Source of the DNA: Apricaphanius iberus
Taxonomy: Eukaryota; Chordata; Actinopteri; Cyprinodontiformes; Aphaniidae
Assembly: GCA_028564705.1 (NCBI GenBank)
Contig: JAPXFQ010002467.1
Coordinates: 1,635,283 to 1,699,282, forward strand
Direction of reading: 5' to 3'
DNA length: 64,000 nucleotides
Below are positions 1-13,190 of this stretch, piece after piece. The stretch's first letter is position 1. The number at the start of each line of letters is the position of its first letter. Under the pieces are notes generated by a model, which ran no database searches, had not been told where the DNA came from, and saw only the letters and a program-made list of their open reading frames with translations. The translations under genes were made by a program, and so were the position numbers.

Positions 1-2039
1 ACGAATAAGTAACAACTGTAGAATCAAGCTGCCCAACGGGCTATGATGAATAAAGGGGAAGTTTTTTATTTTATTGAACTTTTTATCAAGCTTTTTTTTT
101 CTATCGCACTAAACTTCTATTGGTCGATATATACTGGTGTTGAATTATCGTTCAGCCCAAATGTAGACAGTCCTTTTACTGACATTTCATTCAGAAAATC
201 TTCTCATTTTGTGATGTTCAGCTCATAGTAACAGAGATCAAGAACAAGTCTGAGGCACCAAATCTGTCTTGTCCTTTTGCACAGGCATGACCTGAGCCAG
301 TTGGGTGCAGTTTTAGGGTGTTAAAGACTCAGTGATCAAGTCCAATCCCCAGTTTGTGAGACTAGATACTGTGAAGATATGCCTCCCTTTATTATCATTT
401 TTATTCTTCTTACCCTCTGATTCTGAAATGCCAGGGAGAATCAAACAGGATACTTGTTGACCTAGCCATGGCACGACTCAAGGGCCACCAGAGAATGCCT
501 AAATAGGTATTCTTAAACAGGGGGATTAGCCAGATGGTCAGATCACTCTTTTCTCCAACCTCTTCCATCAGTAAATGTCCAGTGTTTCCCGACCCTGCTG
601 AAACTATTGGGATAAGCCTAATTTAGGCTAGTGTTACCTAGAGTACAGCACTATTTGAATCCAGATATAATCTTTATTGCATACAGAGAGAAAGTCCATT
701 AAAAGGCAAAGTGTAGGGTCCCAGTGCTGAAAGATTCCTGGAGCGATGCCTGCGAGAGCCTCCAAAAAAAAAAAAAAAAAAACATTCTTCGCTAAAGTGA
801 AAGCAGCTATTGAGGGCGCACAGAGGAGAACACTAGTGCCACTAGTCAAAGTGGCACTCTACATTCGCTGTGAGACAAATGAAAAGCATTTAGTATGGTG
901 ACTGTGGTGAGGTAAAAACAGCAAAGGATATGCACTGGGTCTGATAAAGTTTTGTTAAAATACTAGAAATCGTTTACTGTATAAGGAGATTGTATTGACT
1001 TCCATTAATTATGGTTTCTTTGTTTTTGTTGAACTCTAGCACCACCTTTAAACCACAACCAATGCATTCTAATCCGTACAACTAACCTAAACTTAATTTA
1101 AATTGTAACCCTAACCTAAAACCGTGAAAACTATGTTCCATCACATTAGGATCAGACTTTGGACTCTATACGGCCTATCAGTCTTTAGAAGTTAAGTGAG
1201 AAAACGTCCCAAAAAGGTAACATAAACAAATACACACACAAATTCTGTTACTACCCTTATTATATTTCATACTTAACCTAACTAAATATGATTCAAGACC
1301 AGGCTACTGTGCTCACAAGGACAATCTTTCTTGTGTAGTTGAATGAGTAAAGGTTCTACAGAGTACATATAAACAGGCACACAGACAACAAAAGCAACAC
1401 TAAAAAAAATTCTAAAAGGATGCAGCCAAATTCATTTTGGAGGTTGAAAGCTCATCCAAGGAGTCAAACAGAGGTAAAGAACTGGGAATGAAGATGACTG
1501 GAGGAAAGAATTCAGGGTGATGAAGGGAACTTACAGAGATAAGAGACTTCTGCTCCGACACCCTCGTCTCACTTGTGGATTACTTTAAAACTCATGAACG
1601 TTGCCTGGGAAAAGAGAAAACTGTACTTTAGTGTGGTGGCTCAAAACATCACATTCAAAATGTTGTTGTTTTTTTTTGTCATCACCGAGTTCATTCACCC
1701 AAATGATGAGGAAGGAACAGCATCAAAGGAAGGCTGTACGAACGTGAAACTCTATAAACATTTTGCTGGAATGTTAGTCATTATTTTACAGTCTCTCCTA
1801 CAAACTGAGCTCTGATAGAGTCTGAGGGCTCAAAGTGGAAAAAGCTCTCAGCCCACCTGAGATGTCTATGCGCCCAATGTTTGCGACCAAACAGAGGTCC
1901 AGTGTGGAATTCACAGCAGAGCAAACAGAAGATCAGTGTAATTCCCTCAAAGCGCTTTCATTAAACAAACAGCATCACACACCACGCAAGGTCTAACAAA
2001 CAACAAACAACAGGATTTTTGTACGTCGCTTTGAAGTTG
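1..2039. other. Gene-free AT-rich DNA
   Basis: No exon, RNA gene or repeat family was recognised. It contains an A-homopolymer at about 763-781. Confidence 0.6.
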
Positions 2040-2420
2040 AAAAGTTGGCCACGATCCTTCTTAACGCAGTAAGCGATGCTTGATAATTACTTTTAAGAAC
2101 TGATTCCAGGGAAAGCAAGGTAAAAAGAAAATGCCTCTCATCATATGGACAGCTATGTGTTCTTCAACGGTGCGGTTTGAACAAACCACTTTGACTCCGA
2201 GGGCTGACCTGGGGTCGCCCTTAATTTGGTCCTGCACGCCCGCAAGCACACGCCACAAGCAAGCATTTCAAAAGGAGGAGGTCACAGAAAACAAATAACA
2301 ACATCAAAGAGGTCAAACTGCCCACGAAGCTCTTTGAAGGCATCGTGACCTGGAACGGACCGCTGCAGCACGGAGAGGGCCCCAAATTGAGAAAGGATGA
2401 AAGATAGTCTTAATTGATAG
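2040..2420. promoter_or_regulatory. Candidate conserved noncoding block
   Basis: A GC-balanced, non-repetitive stretch in AT-rich DNA. It holds several nuclear-receptor-like half sites (GAGGTCACAG, GAGGTCAAAC, complement GTGACCTGG) and SOX-like AACAA motifs. Nothing shows conservation directly; the call is from composition and the sox6-flank context. Confidence 0.25.
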
Positions 2421-2895
2421 TGTGAGGTCAGTAATTTAAGAAATACATAGGTAAACAACATATAGGGGAGCTTCTCGGAGGAGAGAGAAGGAACGATGGT
2501 TCTTCTAAAAACAAAAAAAAATACATGCTCTATGAATATAATGACTGCGCCAAAACACAACATCTAAGTTGTGTAAAAAGGGCAATACAAACATGCCTTT
2601 GATTCCAAAAATTGAGGCTAATTGAGAACAAATCGAGAAAAAAGCAAACTCTGGGCATGTGTGATCTTTTATTTATGTCCATATTCAAACAAATAATTTT
2701 CTCTTGGATGCATTTTTTTTCTCTCAGGGCACTATTAAGTGTACACAAAAAGCGCTGATAATAATGATAAACTATCTGTGAAAAACATACTCTAATACAT
2801 GTGAGCCTGCAAACACAAATATAGGATGCAGCTCCCTTTGTTGTATGTCCAACATGGTAGGACTTAAACGTCTCTCACATATCAGCTGAATTTGA

Positions 2896-3500
2896 GGCCG
2901 TTTTCACATGTGTGGCCGTGCCAGAATACGGCCAGAGAAAATGCAAATGTCTTCTGTTCAGATGGCACATATTTGACCCATAATGGAATCCAGTGTTTTA
3001 CTACACCTAAACAGCAGGTGGCGGTGTACAAACAAGTCTGTAGTTATCCAACAAACAAGGGAGTGAGAAGTACGGACGTCATAAAATGAGCGAAAACCTA
3101 GAATGTAAACAAACTGGTCTACTGGTCAGCTGCTACCTGAAGCCATCTGCAGTGTGAGTTTTGTCATAAACCCGCCGTTTTGTAATGTGCTGTGTTGCTG
3201 TGGGATGCTTAAATTGTGTTGTTTTGGTATTTTAATGGTCGCGAGGTGATTCTGTAATTTCGGCCGGCGGTGTCGTCATTTCTGCGTGGAGCGCGTCTAT
3301 TGTCTTGAGTATGGCCAGAGTACGGGTTGTGTTCACATGATCCGTGGCCGCTCGTAGCTGGACTCTGATACTACCTCCAAGGCAGGTCTCTCTGGCCGTA
3401 TCCTGGAACGGTCCAGTCTGTGTTCACATGGAACGAAATAAGTGGATTGTGACCAAATACGGTATCTGAGTACGGATTCCCGTACCATGTGAAAACGCCC
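2896..3500. mobile_element. Harbinger-like nonautonomous DNA element, 605 bp
   Basis: Terminal inverted repeats are GGCCGTTTTCACATG on the left and GGGCGTTTTCACATGG read inward from the right. Both ends are flanked by TGA (2893-2895 and 3501-3503), a 3-bp duplication as in PIF/Harbinger-type elements, though those prefer TWA. The motif GTTCACATG recurs near 3330 and 3420. No transposase is encoded. Confidence 0.65.
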
Positions 3501-3503
3501 TGA

Positions 3504-6500
3504 GTCAGATTTGCAAGATTCCAGTTCAGCCTCAGCAGCTCTCACTGACCCGTCTGAACACGTTTCACACGACTGCTGAACCAGTTCTTCTGTTTGTCTC
3601 AGTAGTCAGAGAGACAGCTGGCTGCCTTAATGTGGAGGGGTTAATGAAAACATACATACTTTGTTAATATGGAAATTTATTAGAAGCCTTCTTGGTGGAC
3701 CCCCTTTTTTGAGCATTTCAACATACGCTTGTATAAAAACGTTCTGTACTTAGCAAGGAGTTGCAGTTAACTCAGAAACAAGGATACTGGAGAGCAGACC
3801 CAGAGTGGGTAATTGGGAGAACCGGGACAATTCCCAGTTGGCCGGTCTGATGTATGAGCCGCAAGGGCCAGTGTTCTAAGGCAAACCGGGTCGTACTAGT
3901 GTGCCAGTGGTGCAACTAGGCAACAATGAGTTACTAATAATAGTTTATCTAAATTAGTTTGGCAAAGATTTTAGCCAGTATGGGAAATGTTTAACTCGTT
4001 TCATGTGGTTGCATACTAGATGGAATACACAACAGGTAATATCAAGCATATGGAGTTTTTTACCAGCCTCCACTGGCAGCTGTTTTTTTTTTTTTAGTTA
4101 GCTGTGTTTTAGAGTTCAAAACCCTGTCCGTACGTAGCCGGGTATCTCACAAAACTGAGCTATTTTTCTATGGTTCAGCCTGTAATCCACATGTATGTAC
4201 AGATTTAGGGCACCAAAAACAAATCTTTTTAAAAACTCCGGCCAAAGTGAAGATCTGTATTTTCCCCACTTTCTGCGTCCGCGGGTGGACAACCGTAAAC
4301 CGGAATTTTAAGTGCTGCAACGTCACTGTCCGCGACAATAAATGATCCAACATAACTTGTGCGACCTGCGTTTAGACACAGAAACAGCATTTATGCCCTC
4401 AGAGCTGTGTTGGCATTATCTAAGCACTTTTTGCTCACTTGTTTTTACAAGCTCTATCACTGCTGTATGTAGAAGTTAAAGAGTAGAAAGACACTCTAGG
4501 TGGATAGAATTTGGGAGTACTATTTCTCCCTACAGATTTGTTGTCTACGTGTGGATGGGGATTTATTTTTATTTTTTTACGAGCTGAGGAAAATATTATT
4601 TTTTACTTGAGTACATACCCTGAAATAAAAAAGAAAGCTCAAACAGACACTGCTAAATGTGTAAAAATGGCCAACTTGTTGACTGAAAGAAGCTTGTGGT
4701 TTGTTACTGGGACAATGAATCACATAAGACACAATTAATTGCATAACACCATTCCATGTAACTAATGATCAAGTCAATGAAATTTGTGACGTTGCAACTA
4801 GCATAGCATATAATTTTGACAATAGTATGATGCAACTCTACATAACTGGGAACCTTTGTCTTGTAGCTCCTCAGAGTTACAAGGAAAATCCAGCATGAAG
4901 AACATGAGCCCACAAGTCCAGAGTGGTTGTTGAGTAAATATTATAAATTAGGACTAATATAATGAATAGCATGGTGTAGACCTGCCCTATATGAAAAGTG
5001 CCCTGCTAGCAGATTCAGCACTACAATAATAAAACTGAAATGAATTAATTAAAGGCTTTGTAGAAATGTGAGATTTGTGCTGAGAATTACGACCAATTTT
5101 TAAAAGTGATTTATTTTCAGAGGCAGAGCCAAAAGTTTCTTAGTATGTAAGGAAAGGGGTGACCGGTTATACTTTTTTTTTAAGTAAGAGAAAAAATACA
5201 CAAAGCTCACATTTGAAAGATAGTAGAATGAAAGTAATATGAAACAAGCCTGACATTACATGCTTTCAATAGTAAAAGGTTGTGATATAAAGTGAGCATT
5301 AAATTCCAAGGCTGAAAATGAGTCCCAGTCTGGCTTAGTTGGAGAGTTTGTGACTATAGGTCCTGTGTTGATTTCTCAGCTGTGTGTGAAAATGGAAAAA
5401 GCTGCCATTTCCACAGTATTTAAGTCTAAAAAAAAGCAGCCATGAGGTCCTTACCCAATGCACTGGATTGATTAATTCATCATCAGGAGGTAACAGTAGA
5501 GAGGAGCAAGAGTTTTGGTAGTTTGCTGGTATGAACCAGCAAAACTGTCTCTCCTTATCATGGTGTATGAATATATTGCAGTGGGCAAATTGATTAATAC
5601 ATCAGTTGCTGCTACCCATCAATATGGGAAAGGTTCTATGGAATCTTCACATTATTTTTTTGTCATTAATCAGGTCATACAATATTGGAGGACTAAGCTG
5701 GAAGCAGCTGTAAAAGGGTAAATGGTGTGCATCAAGTTGGCCATCTGCGTGGGTTTAAAACGTACAACAGTGAAGACCAGAAAATCCTCCTTTAGAAACG
5801 GTATGATGTGACATTATAGCATTTCAGGTGAAGTGAAGATAAACTGTAGTTTGTTCACAGCTGGGTCTGCACCTGCACAATGAATGCACAAACAGAAACT
5901 ACCAAATATGTATGGTCCCAAATGTCATCCTGTTGCAGCTGTCAATATCACTTGTGCAGATGGAGACACTCAGGGGCAAGAACAATGGAACTCTATCAAA
6001 GAGAGGCTATGTCAATAAGCGCAGCACAGTGTGGGGCTCAGTGCCTCCACGTCAAACGTTTCCAAATAATCATATGGGCAATTAAACTAAAATGAGTTTC
6101 ACTTGAACCATAAATGATAAGCTTGTAGCATGTGTTATCTCCCAGAGGGCCGCTGGTCATGCTGTACCCTGAATATGATTATTAAGCTCAGTTTCTTTTC
6201 TTTCTTTTTCTCTCTCTGTGGAGGCCTATAAGCAAGCAACACACCTCCCAATAAACAGTTACACATTTCACAACATGATCTTTCTTTTATAACATAGCTT
6301 TGAGATTTTTTATTTTTTTTTGCCAAACCTTATACCCTGCCAACTTACACGACAATAGCAATTGACAAAAAATGAGTTTCTAAAATGTATTATTTTCCAA
6401 CAGAGACATTTGTGCTGGATCACATCTATCGGTTGCTTATTTGTTTTTTTTTGTTTGCTTCAATTCTTGACTGGTAACATCCTAAATGCCAAGGACATAT

Positions 6501-8100
6501 TGGTAAAGAAATAGCTCATAAACCTGTCTTAAGAGAGCTTGGAGCAATAATAATTTACTGTGGTTTAGTACCAACAAATCAAAACCAAATCCTTCCTCCA
6601 ATAAACTTTATACATCTGTCAATTCAACAGAAAGTCAAACTGGGAGTGGTGACCACGAGGATTTTTAAAACTATCAGATCCCTTTTTGGCTTTGATTGGG
6701 TGTTGTGACATTGGTGGTTAACAGGTATTTCTGATATGCAACATGTGTTTGGGTTTAAAGTCCTCTATACGTAATGTTAGGCCATGAATCTGATTCTGGT
6801 TTTTGTTCAAGACTTAGTTTACTGTTGCTGTTACAACAAAAGTCCAAACATGAACCAAAGAGTGGAGAAGGCCGCTAATGAGGCATTGAAGATGCTGCAA
6901 ATTGCTTCCCGCAAAAACCCTCAGGATTCATTAGCAGATTTAACAAGTACCATTAAGGAAATAGTAATACAGTGTTCTGGACACGAGAGCATTTCATGCG
7001 TGAGTCACAGATACGGGAAGAAGACCCACCTGCTGAGCTGCCAATAGAGGCAGAGGGACCATCCAGATGCCAACAGAAACTGGGATATTGCATCTTGTTT
7101 GCTGCAAATGTAGTGACTTACTGTGAAAGTGGCTGAGTAGCTTTAAGAAATTTCTTAAGAAGTAAAATAAACGTTTTGCTGGACTTTCCAACTTGAAAAG
7201 TTGCATAAAAAGTTGTACAGAAAGGTATACAGATAATCACACTGTAAGCTCACAGATTCACAGGAGCCCCGTTGGCAATTGCTGACTATTCATTACAACA
7301 CAGGGTTATGTGTTTTTATTGAATGAAGAACACACCTTCAAACCTGGAAGATTATATAAGTCTACTGCTAAAGTGGCAGCCACCTGACTGAGCAGGGACA
7401 CACATAATGTGGTGTGCTTGGGGACGAAGGCTGGAACACAAATCTAGGTACAGCTTATAGCATAGCCACATCACTGCTGTCCTTTTCCAGTTCACTGCAT
7501 CAAGAGAAGAATTACTTACAGCAGTAAGTACACACAAAAGCAAAACAAAGCTGCGCTTCTGTTTTTGACTTCCTCCAGAGCCGCCGCTAAGGCGGACAAG
7601 CTAGCTAGTGTAGCTAAAAGCTAGTCCTGTCGTAGCTGAGTATAGTGTAATCTTGTTAAAAAATGGAAAACAGCCCTATGTGTGCAACGGTGTGATTAAA
7701 GTGTTTGAATGCGTGCAATGTATTCAAAAGGAGGTTTTTGATTTCAGTTAAATGTATTCTGGTTGAATAAAGAATAAATGAATTAATCAGTTTACATAGG
7801 TGGGAAAAGTGTTTTCAGTATCCCATAATAGGAATGGGCAAAATATGATTAAAAAACAAAATTATTTTAAAAAAATGGCTGTCAGCATTTTAGATTCAAA
7901 TGTACTTTCTAAGTTTTTATCTATTTCCAATAGTTTTATGATCAAGAAACAAGTTGAACAATAACTTGGTTGGATAAATCTAACAAAACAAAAAAAACTG
8001 ACTGAAGGTATGAAAGAAGCTGTTTAAACTCCTACAAAGGGCTTTTAACAGAGGGATCAGACAAGAGGGAGTTTGAATGAATATGCTCCTTTCACAAACA
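3504..8100. other. Gene-free DNA with old repeat traces
   Basis: Around 3800-3910 a stretch (GAGTGGGTAATTGGGAGAACC, GGGACAATTCCCAGTTGGCC, GGTCTGATGTATG) resembles a dispersed vertebrate repeat. Around 4090-4350 a GC-richer segment may be a DNA-transposon remnant. The rest is AT-rich with no recognised gene. Confidence 0.45.
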
Positions 8101-8439
8101 ACCAGGGGAACACCAAGGAAGCCTAAGTGACAATATGTATTCTCTCCCAACGTATTGTGAACATGAAATATTGCTAAAACGAAAGGTGGGAGGGGTAGAG
8201 AGGGATGGAAGGGGCAAGTGCCAGCACATATATCTAAACTTCATGGCTCTGCTCGCTATCCTTAAGAGGTTACATTATGGAGCTCACCATTGTCCAACTC
8301 CTTCAAGACAAAGCCTGTTCAACTGTGCAAACAAGCACGCCTTCGAAAGATTGTTAAAACAAGAGGTGAATGTCAAAGGCAAAAGCGAATAGGATCTCTC
8401 CCTTCTTTTGTCAAGCGAGTGAGGTATGCACAAACACAT

Positions 8440-8960
8440 CAATGAGTGACAAAGAAGAAAGGACAGCCTTGTGAAGGAAGGAGCCGGAAAAAAGTTGGAG
8501 CGTCTTTGCATGAAAAGGCCAATACCGTGAGAAGTTGCCTGCCTGACTCTTGGGTCTATAGAAAAACCCCTCCGTAAGTATTTAAATGAAAGACCTCCAG
8601 GAAGACAAAGGAGGCATTTCATTTGAGACAAACACGAGGAATGATGGAATGATGACCTACGGCTGCCAAAAACATAAAGGTTGCAGAACAACATTGGGCC
8701 CGTTGAAAAAAAAAGAAGTGTAAAGAAAAATAAAACAATATCACAAATGAACATATTCACTCAGATGCCGCAAATAAGATGCAGGAAGAAGTGCAAACGC
8801 TTTCAGGCCTGAAGTCGGTCTGGTCACAACCCGAACAAGGCTTCAACTGTAGAGGGCAATTAATAAGGGCGACCTCGGCATGGTCCACCCACCCACCCCC
8901 ACTCTTTAATTTACAAGGCCAGCGCCAGCCTGTAATTAATTGCTGCGTGCATAAATGTAA
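8440..8960. promoter_or_regulatory. Candidate conserved noncoding block
   Basis: Non-repetitive and GC-balanced. It contains homeodomain-type AT cores (CTGTAATTAATTGCTG near 8930, TTTAATTTACAAGGCC near 8905) and a SOX-like AACAACATTG near 8690. No splice sites or believable coding frame. Regulatory function is inference from composition and position. Confidence 0.25.
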
Positions 8961-10889
8961 ATGAGTCCACTGGGGAAGTCAAGGGAGGAGGGAGGTAAAA
9001 AAAAAAAAAAAAACGGCTGTCAGGCCAATATTCCAACGGGGAGCAATTTGCGAGAGAGGGAAATGATTTAGAGGACGGAGCACAAATCTGCTACACGGTA
9101 AAACACGGACAGGCTGAACGTAAGGAGAGACTTGTTGAGATGAAGAAGGTGCTCGACAAAAAGGATTTAATAAGGACAACTGGGAAGATAAAAAAGGGTG
9201 CACCAGCAATAAATGCTGATTCCTTTATTTTTGTCTTTTCCACATTTCTGAACATGACTTTTTTTTAATCCAAGATGTGATTCTGCTCCCATTTCTACTT
9301 CTTCCACATCACTCTGCGCCGATGTGTTACTCTATATATGTGATAGATTTTTTTTGACTGAGTTAATGCTCATATTTCATTATGATGGGACACCGTGTTT
9401 GATGCAATGCTTCTCATTTCTTTATATTCAATGTTTTTCCAAGTCCAGTAGCTGGAAAATTCATCACAAGAACAGAAAGCAAAACACAACAAAGTTAGAA
9501 ATGTACTGATTTGAATAAAAATAATTTATTAGTCCTTCGACATCTTTGGATGCCACTGACTTTTTCTTATTTTGTGACACTCTACAAGTAGAGAGATTTT
9601 CATAAATAGTCAATCAAGAATTTATTAATTACCCAAATAAAACGTTTCCAGTGAAATTATGTTGGTTAGTTGACAGCTGCACGTAGAAATGTAAGAAATA
9701 TTTTTACCTGTCGTTCTAATATTTTCACATAATTAAAATGTGATTTTTTATTTTTTTTTATAAAATACAACTTACGCCGCTGCACAACTCCAATGAAAAT
9801 GTAAAATATGTCATAGAGGCACGCTGCAGAAATATGTAATCATTAATCACAACCACAATAGCAGCTGTCATTCATCAGTTCCACCCACAAAAAGCCTCTT
9901 CTTCATTCCGTTTGTGTGCGCGGTGACAGCAAACAGGTACAGACACCAATGTGTCTTGAGATCTGCACCAATGTAAAGAAGACACAAGTGAGGTCAACAC
10001 TGTAAGGGTTGGAGCAGCAACACCTAAACACACACACACACACATACTCCCTCTCACTCACCCGCACACAAACCATTCCATCGTAGCTCTGGCTTTAACA
10101 GATTATTTACTATTCATAGTAGCATCAACGTATTTGACCGGTTTTATGGATCAGTGACTGAAAAATCTGAAGGCTGTCCCTCATTTTGAAAGATTACTTC
10201 TCACAACCATGACCATTTGATGCAGACATTTTCAACTTTACGGACGCAGTAAAGTTAACATAATTAACAAAATAATAAAATTAAACAATTCTCCCATGAA
10301 GGCATCAGGGAAGATCTGGACACAGTACTCAACGCATATCGCTTTCCCAGTGTAATGCCTACCACCACTGCGGAAGCGACGGATGCCGACGGATTTCGTC
10401 TAACTGGTGTGATGGCTTGTGTGTCAGGAAAGGGCTCGTTCAGAGAGTCTTTCCGACTTCTGATCACTCCAGTTGAAGAGAACTTCTCTAATTTCAAAAC
10501 TTTGGCTTAGTACCGCCTTTAAGTCCAGTGTGGCAGCAGAGCAGCGGATAAGCCTCCAGAACATCTAAACCTTCATAAGATCTCTTTAGTCTGAGGCAAA
10601 AGCTCAAAACTTTGTGGCAACAACCTCCCAATTGAGACATTTAATCAAGAAATCAAGTTTTAGGACCGAGTTGACCAAGAAGAGTTTGTTAGATGGTGCG
10701 TTCGGGCACCTGCAGTGGTTTTTGTCACAGTTTGGGAAACAAATTATATGTAGTTTTGCTGTTCAGATTTTTTGGATTGAATATTAATTCAAAGAATAAA
10801 AATGAAATACTATTGAATATGTTATCACTTAAAAAAAACTGATAGGTAACAATAGATTATGGTGGGGATTTTTTCAAGCCATCAATCAA
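8961..10889. other. Gene-free AT-rich DNA
   Basis: Contains an A tract near 9000 and a (CA)n run near 10029-10043. No gene or recognisable element. Confidence 0.55.
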
Positions 10890-11541
10890 AACGACGGACA
10901 TAAAGAAAAGCATTGCGAAAACTTTGTTCTGTCATTGCTAAAGACAAGCATCCCCACACCATGATGATGCCACCACTATGCATTAAGGTAAGGAAGGTGT
11001 ACTCAGGGTTATCAACGACTCAACCGAAGGCTACATACAAATCACACATCTGTGGAAACTTTCCGTCCACTTCACACTGATGCACTGCTTTTTTGTTGGT
11101 CAAGATAAATTCAAAATCAGTAGTTCCCAAAGTTGGGAATGGGATCCCACTTGGGGTCATGAGCTTGTAACTCTGGGGTCATGAGGATGTCTTCATAAAT
11201 TAACCTAAATACCAAAAAATATTATGAGAAAGGATATGCTTAGTAGAAATGTTGTAAAATATAAAAAATAAGATTTAAAAAAAAACAATAGCTAAATATT
11301 GGTTAATATATAGGCTGTTAATGCTGAGTATTCTGTGATTGTGACACTTTTTACCATACTTAGTAAAAGGCTTGTATCATAAACCAAATGTTTGGGTCAT
11401 GAACCATTCACATTTGTATTATTTGGGTTATAAGGTGGAAAGTTTAGGAACCCCTGTTCTACATAACATTTATTAGAGATTGTGGTTGTTATGGAACAAG
11501 CTGTGGCTGAAGGGGAGTGAATACTTTCATAAGTCACTATA
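10890..11541 (-). mobile_element. Tc1-like relic with internal deletion, hosting a hAT MITE
   Basis: GCATCCCCACACCATGATGA with TGCCACCACTATGC is the complement of the Tc1 transposase GGGSIMLWGC region. The right side carries the family's terminal zone: CTTTTTTGTTGGTC, then after the hAT insert TTGTGGTTGTTATGGAACAA and GGGGAGTGAATACTTTCATA. Most of the transposase is missing. Reading is on the - strand, with the 5' end at the right. Confidence 0.6.
11118..11456. mobile_element. hAT-type MITE, 339 bp
   Basis: The ends are CAGTAGTTCCCAAAGTTGGG and, complemented from the right, CAGGGGTTCCTAAACTTTCC, the classic CAGNGGTTCCCAAA hAT signature. The 8-bp flanks TTCAAAAT and TTCTACAT match at six positions, fitting an aged 8-bp target duplication. 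Inside are GGGGTCATGAG motifs typical of such elements. It is inserted into a Tc1 relic. Confidence 0.75.
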
Positions 11542-12300
11542 TGCCTGCTACACAACAACATCACAGTGACTACGGTTCATGAGGCACATTAGGCTATTCG
11601 AAAGGCTCACACCCAAGTGTATTCTTGTCAGTGAAACCTTCTGGAGTAAATGTCAGAAGGCCACGAGCCGACGATGATGAGGAAACCTGAGGTCTGAGTC
11701 CAGTCAGCTGGACACTCGAGCCACTGGCACCCTCTCTCCTCACGGAGCAACAAACCTCACTGCCCTACATGCACAGAGAAAACCATGCCATATGCAAGTA
11801 AGCAGGAACCCGGGGGTGGGGTGGGGGGGCTGTCAACAGCACCACAGGACACCATCAGGACACACGGTATGAATCGGATGTGTGGATCTCATAACGATCA
11901 CGCTGCTTCCAGATCCACGAGCTGGTACTTTTACTATTCTGGGCCGCAGCGGCCCATATCCAGCCACCGTTCACTTCATTTCCTCCAACTCCGTCTCTCC
12001 TCGGTGAGCGCAGTCACCACCAATCTTACGATGACATTGACTCGATTAAAGACTTCTTTACGGCCAGGAAACCATGGCAACGCCCTGCGTGGACGAGCTG
12101 GCTGACGACCAATTGGATCTGGGCTTTGGCTCGGTGGGTGGGACTGTGCTTTCCTAGCCATCACTACTCCACCACAGGATCATTTCAGAGGCCTCACACC
12201 CTAAGTCCCGCTGCCACGCCCTATTACACCAAACCACCGTAAAGTGAAGTTTACCAAGCCTTCTTTTACAGCCCTGCAACAGTTGTGTAGATGCAGACCA
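11542..12300. other. Gene-free, GC-richer DNA
   Basis: It includes a G-rich stretch near 11810-11830 and a CpG-containing region at 11900-12170. No splice-bounded coding frame recognised. Confidence 0.4.
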
Positions 12301-13190
12301 GTTCTGGTTGTTTCCAGCTGGTTTGTGTTAGAATTTTAAACCTGGCAGATGCATCTTCAAGCAGCTGATCCATTGTACATGCAACATTGCTGAATAAGTC
12401 CAAAAAATTGCAGTGCTGGTGCTAAGATATATTTTATTAATCAAATTGTGAACTCTCTGTTCATAGATCGACCTATAGAAGTAACAAGCTGCTTGTATGA
12501 AAGGGCCCAAAGATTCAGTTTTATAACGCTTCATTCTTAGTGGCTTAATAAAAAGACTCAACATGGGGTCATCCTTTGGTTTTAGGAACCTCTTTAGAAC
12601 TTCTTGAGGCAGATGTTTACAAAGATACAAGAACAATTAGCTAAATATAAAAAAAAGAGGGATGGCCTAAGACTTTTGTGCAGAACTTCACACTTGCAGT
12701 ACGAGCTGTTTCTGGGAGAAGAAAGTATATATTGTTTGTAAAAAAACGTTTGTGATAATTATGTAATCTAATTTCTACATAGTTCCAGAGCATAAAGAGA
12801 CTTTTCAAGGGAAAATTCAAGCAACAATGAAGCAGTCTACAGCATCATGGAGCCGGTCTTGATCCTGCTATGGAACTACTTCATTGGAAAAAAATCAACC
12901 CTGTTTTGATGCTGTCATCGAGTTGAGAAGGCTGAAGATGCTGAGCGTTTAGAGGGATTCTGAATGATTTAAGATCCTGCAGCTTTGCAGAGAAATTCAT
13001 ACTGAGGCCTTCCTATGTCTCATGATACTTGACTTTACATCAAATGTCTGGAAGTTTTGAGATGTTTCAACCCATTTTTAACTCTTTCTCATATTGTCAT
13101 ATTAAAACTACAAACAGCTTTTTATTGAAATTGAAATTCTCAATTTCTCTTTTTTTTTTACAAAGCAAATCAGAAAAGTAGTACATGCAT
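12301..13190. repeat. Probable DNA-transposon fragments
   Basis: GATGGCCTAAGACTTTTGTG at about 12660 matches the terminal sequence of a common teleost Tc1-like family. At 13070-13140, TCTCATATTGTCATATTAAA and ACTACAAACAGC resemble another Tc1-family end. No pair of ends was resolved. Confidence 0.35.

Noticed and set aside
6784..7047. 87-codon + frame containing VEKAANEALKMLQIASRK
   Set aside because: Helical-looking but no known domain, splice signals or homologue recognised.
8284..8760. 158-codon - strand open frame
   Set aside because: No recognisable domain, no splice sites, composition not protein-like; lies in a possible conserved noncoding block.
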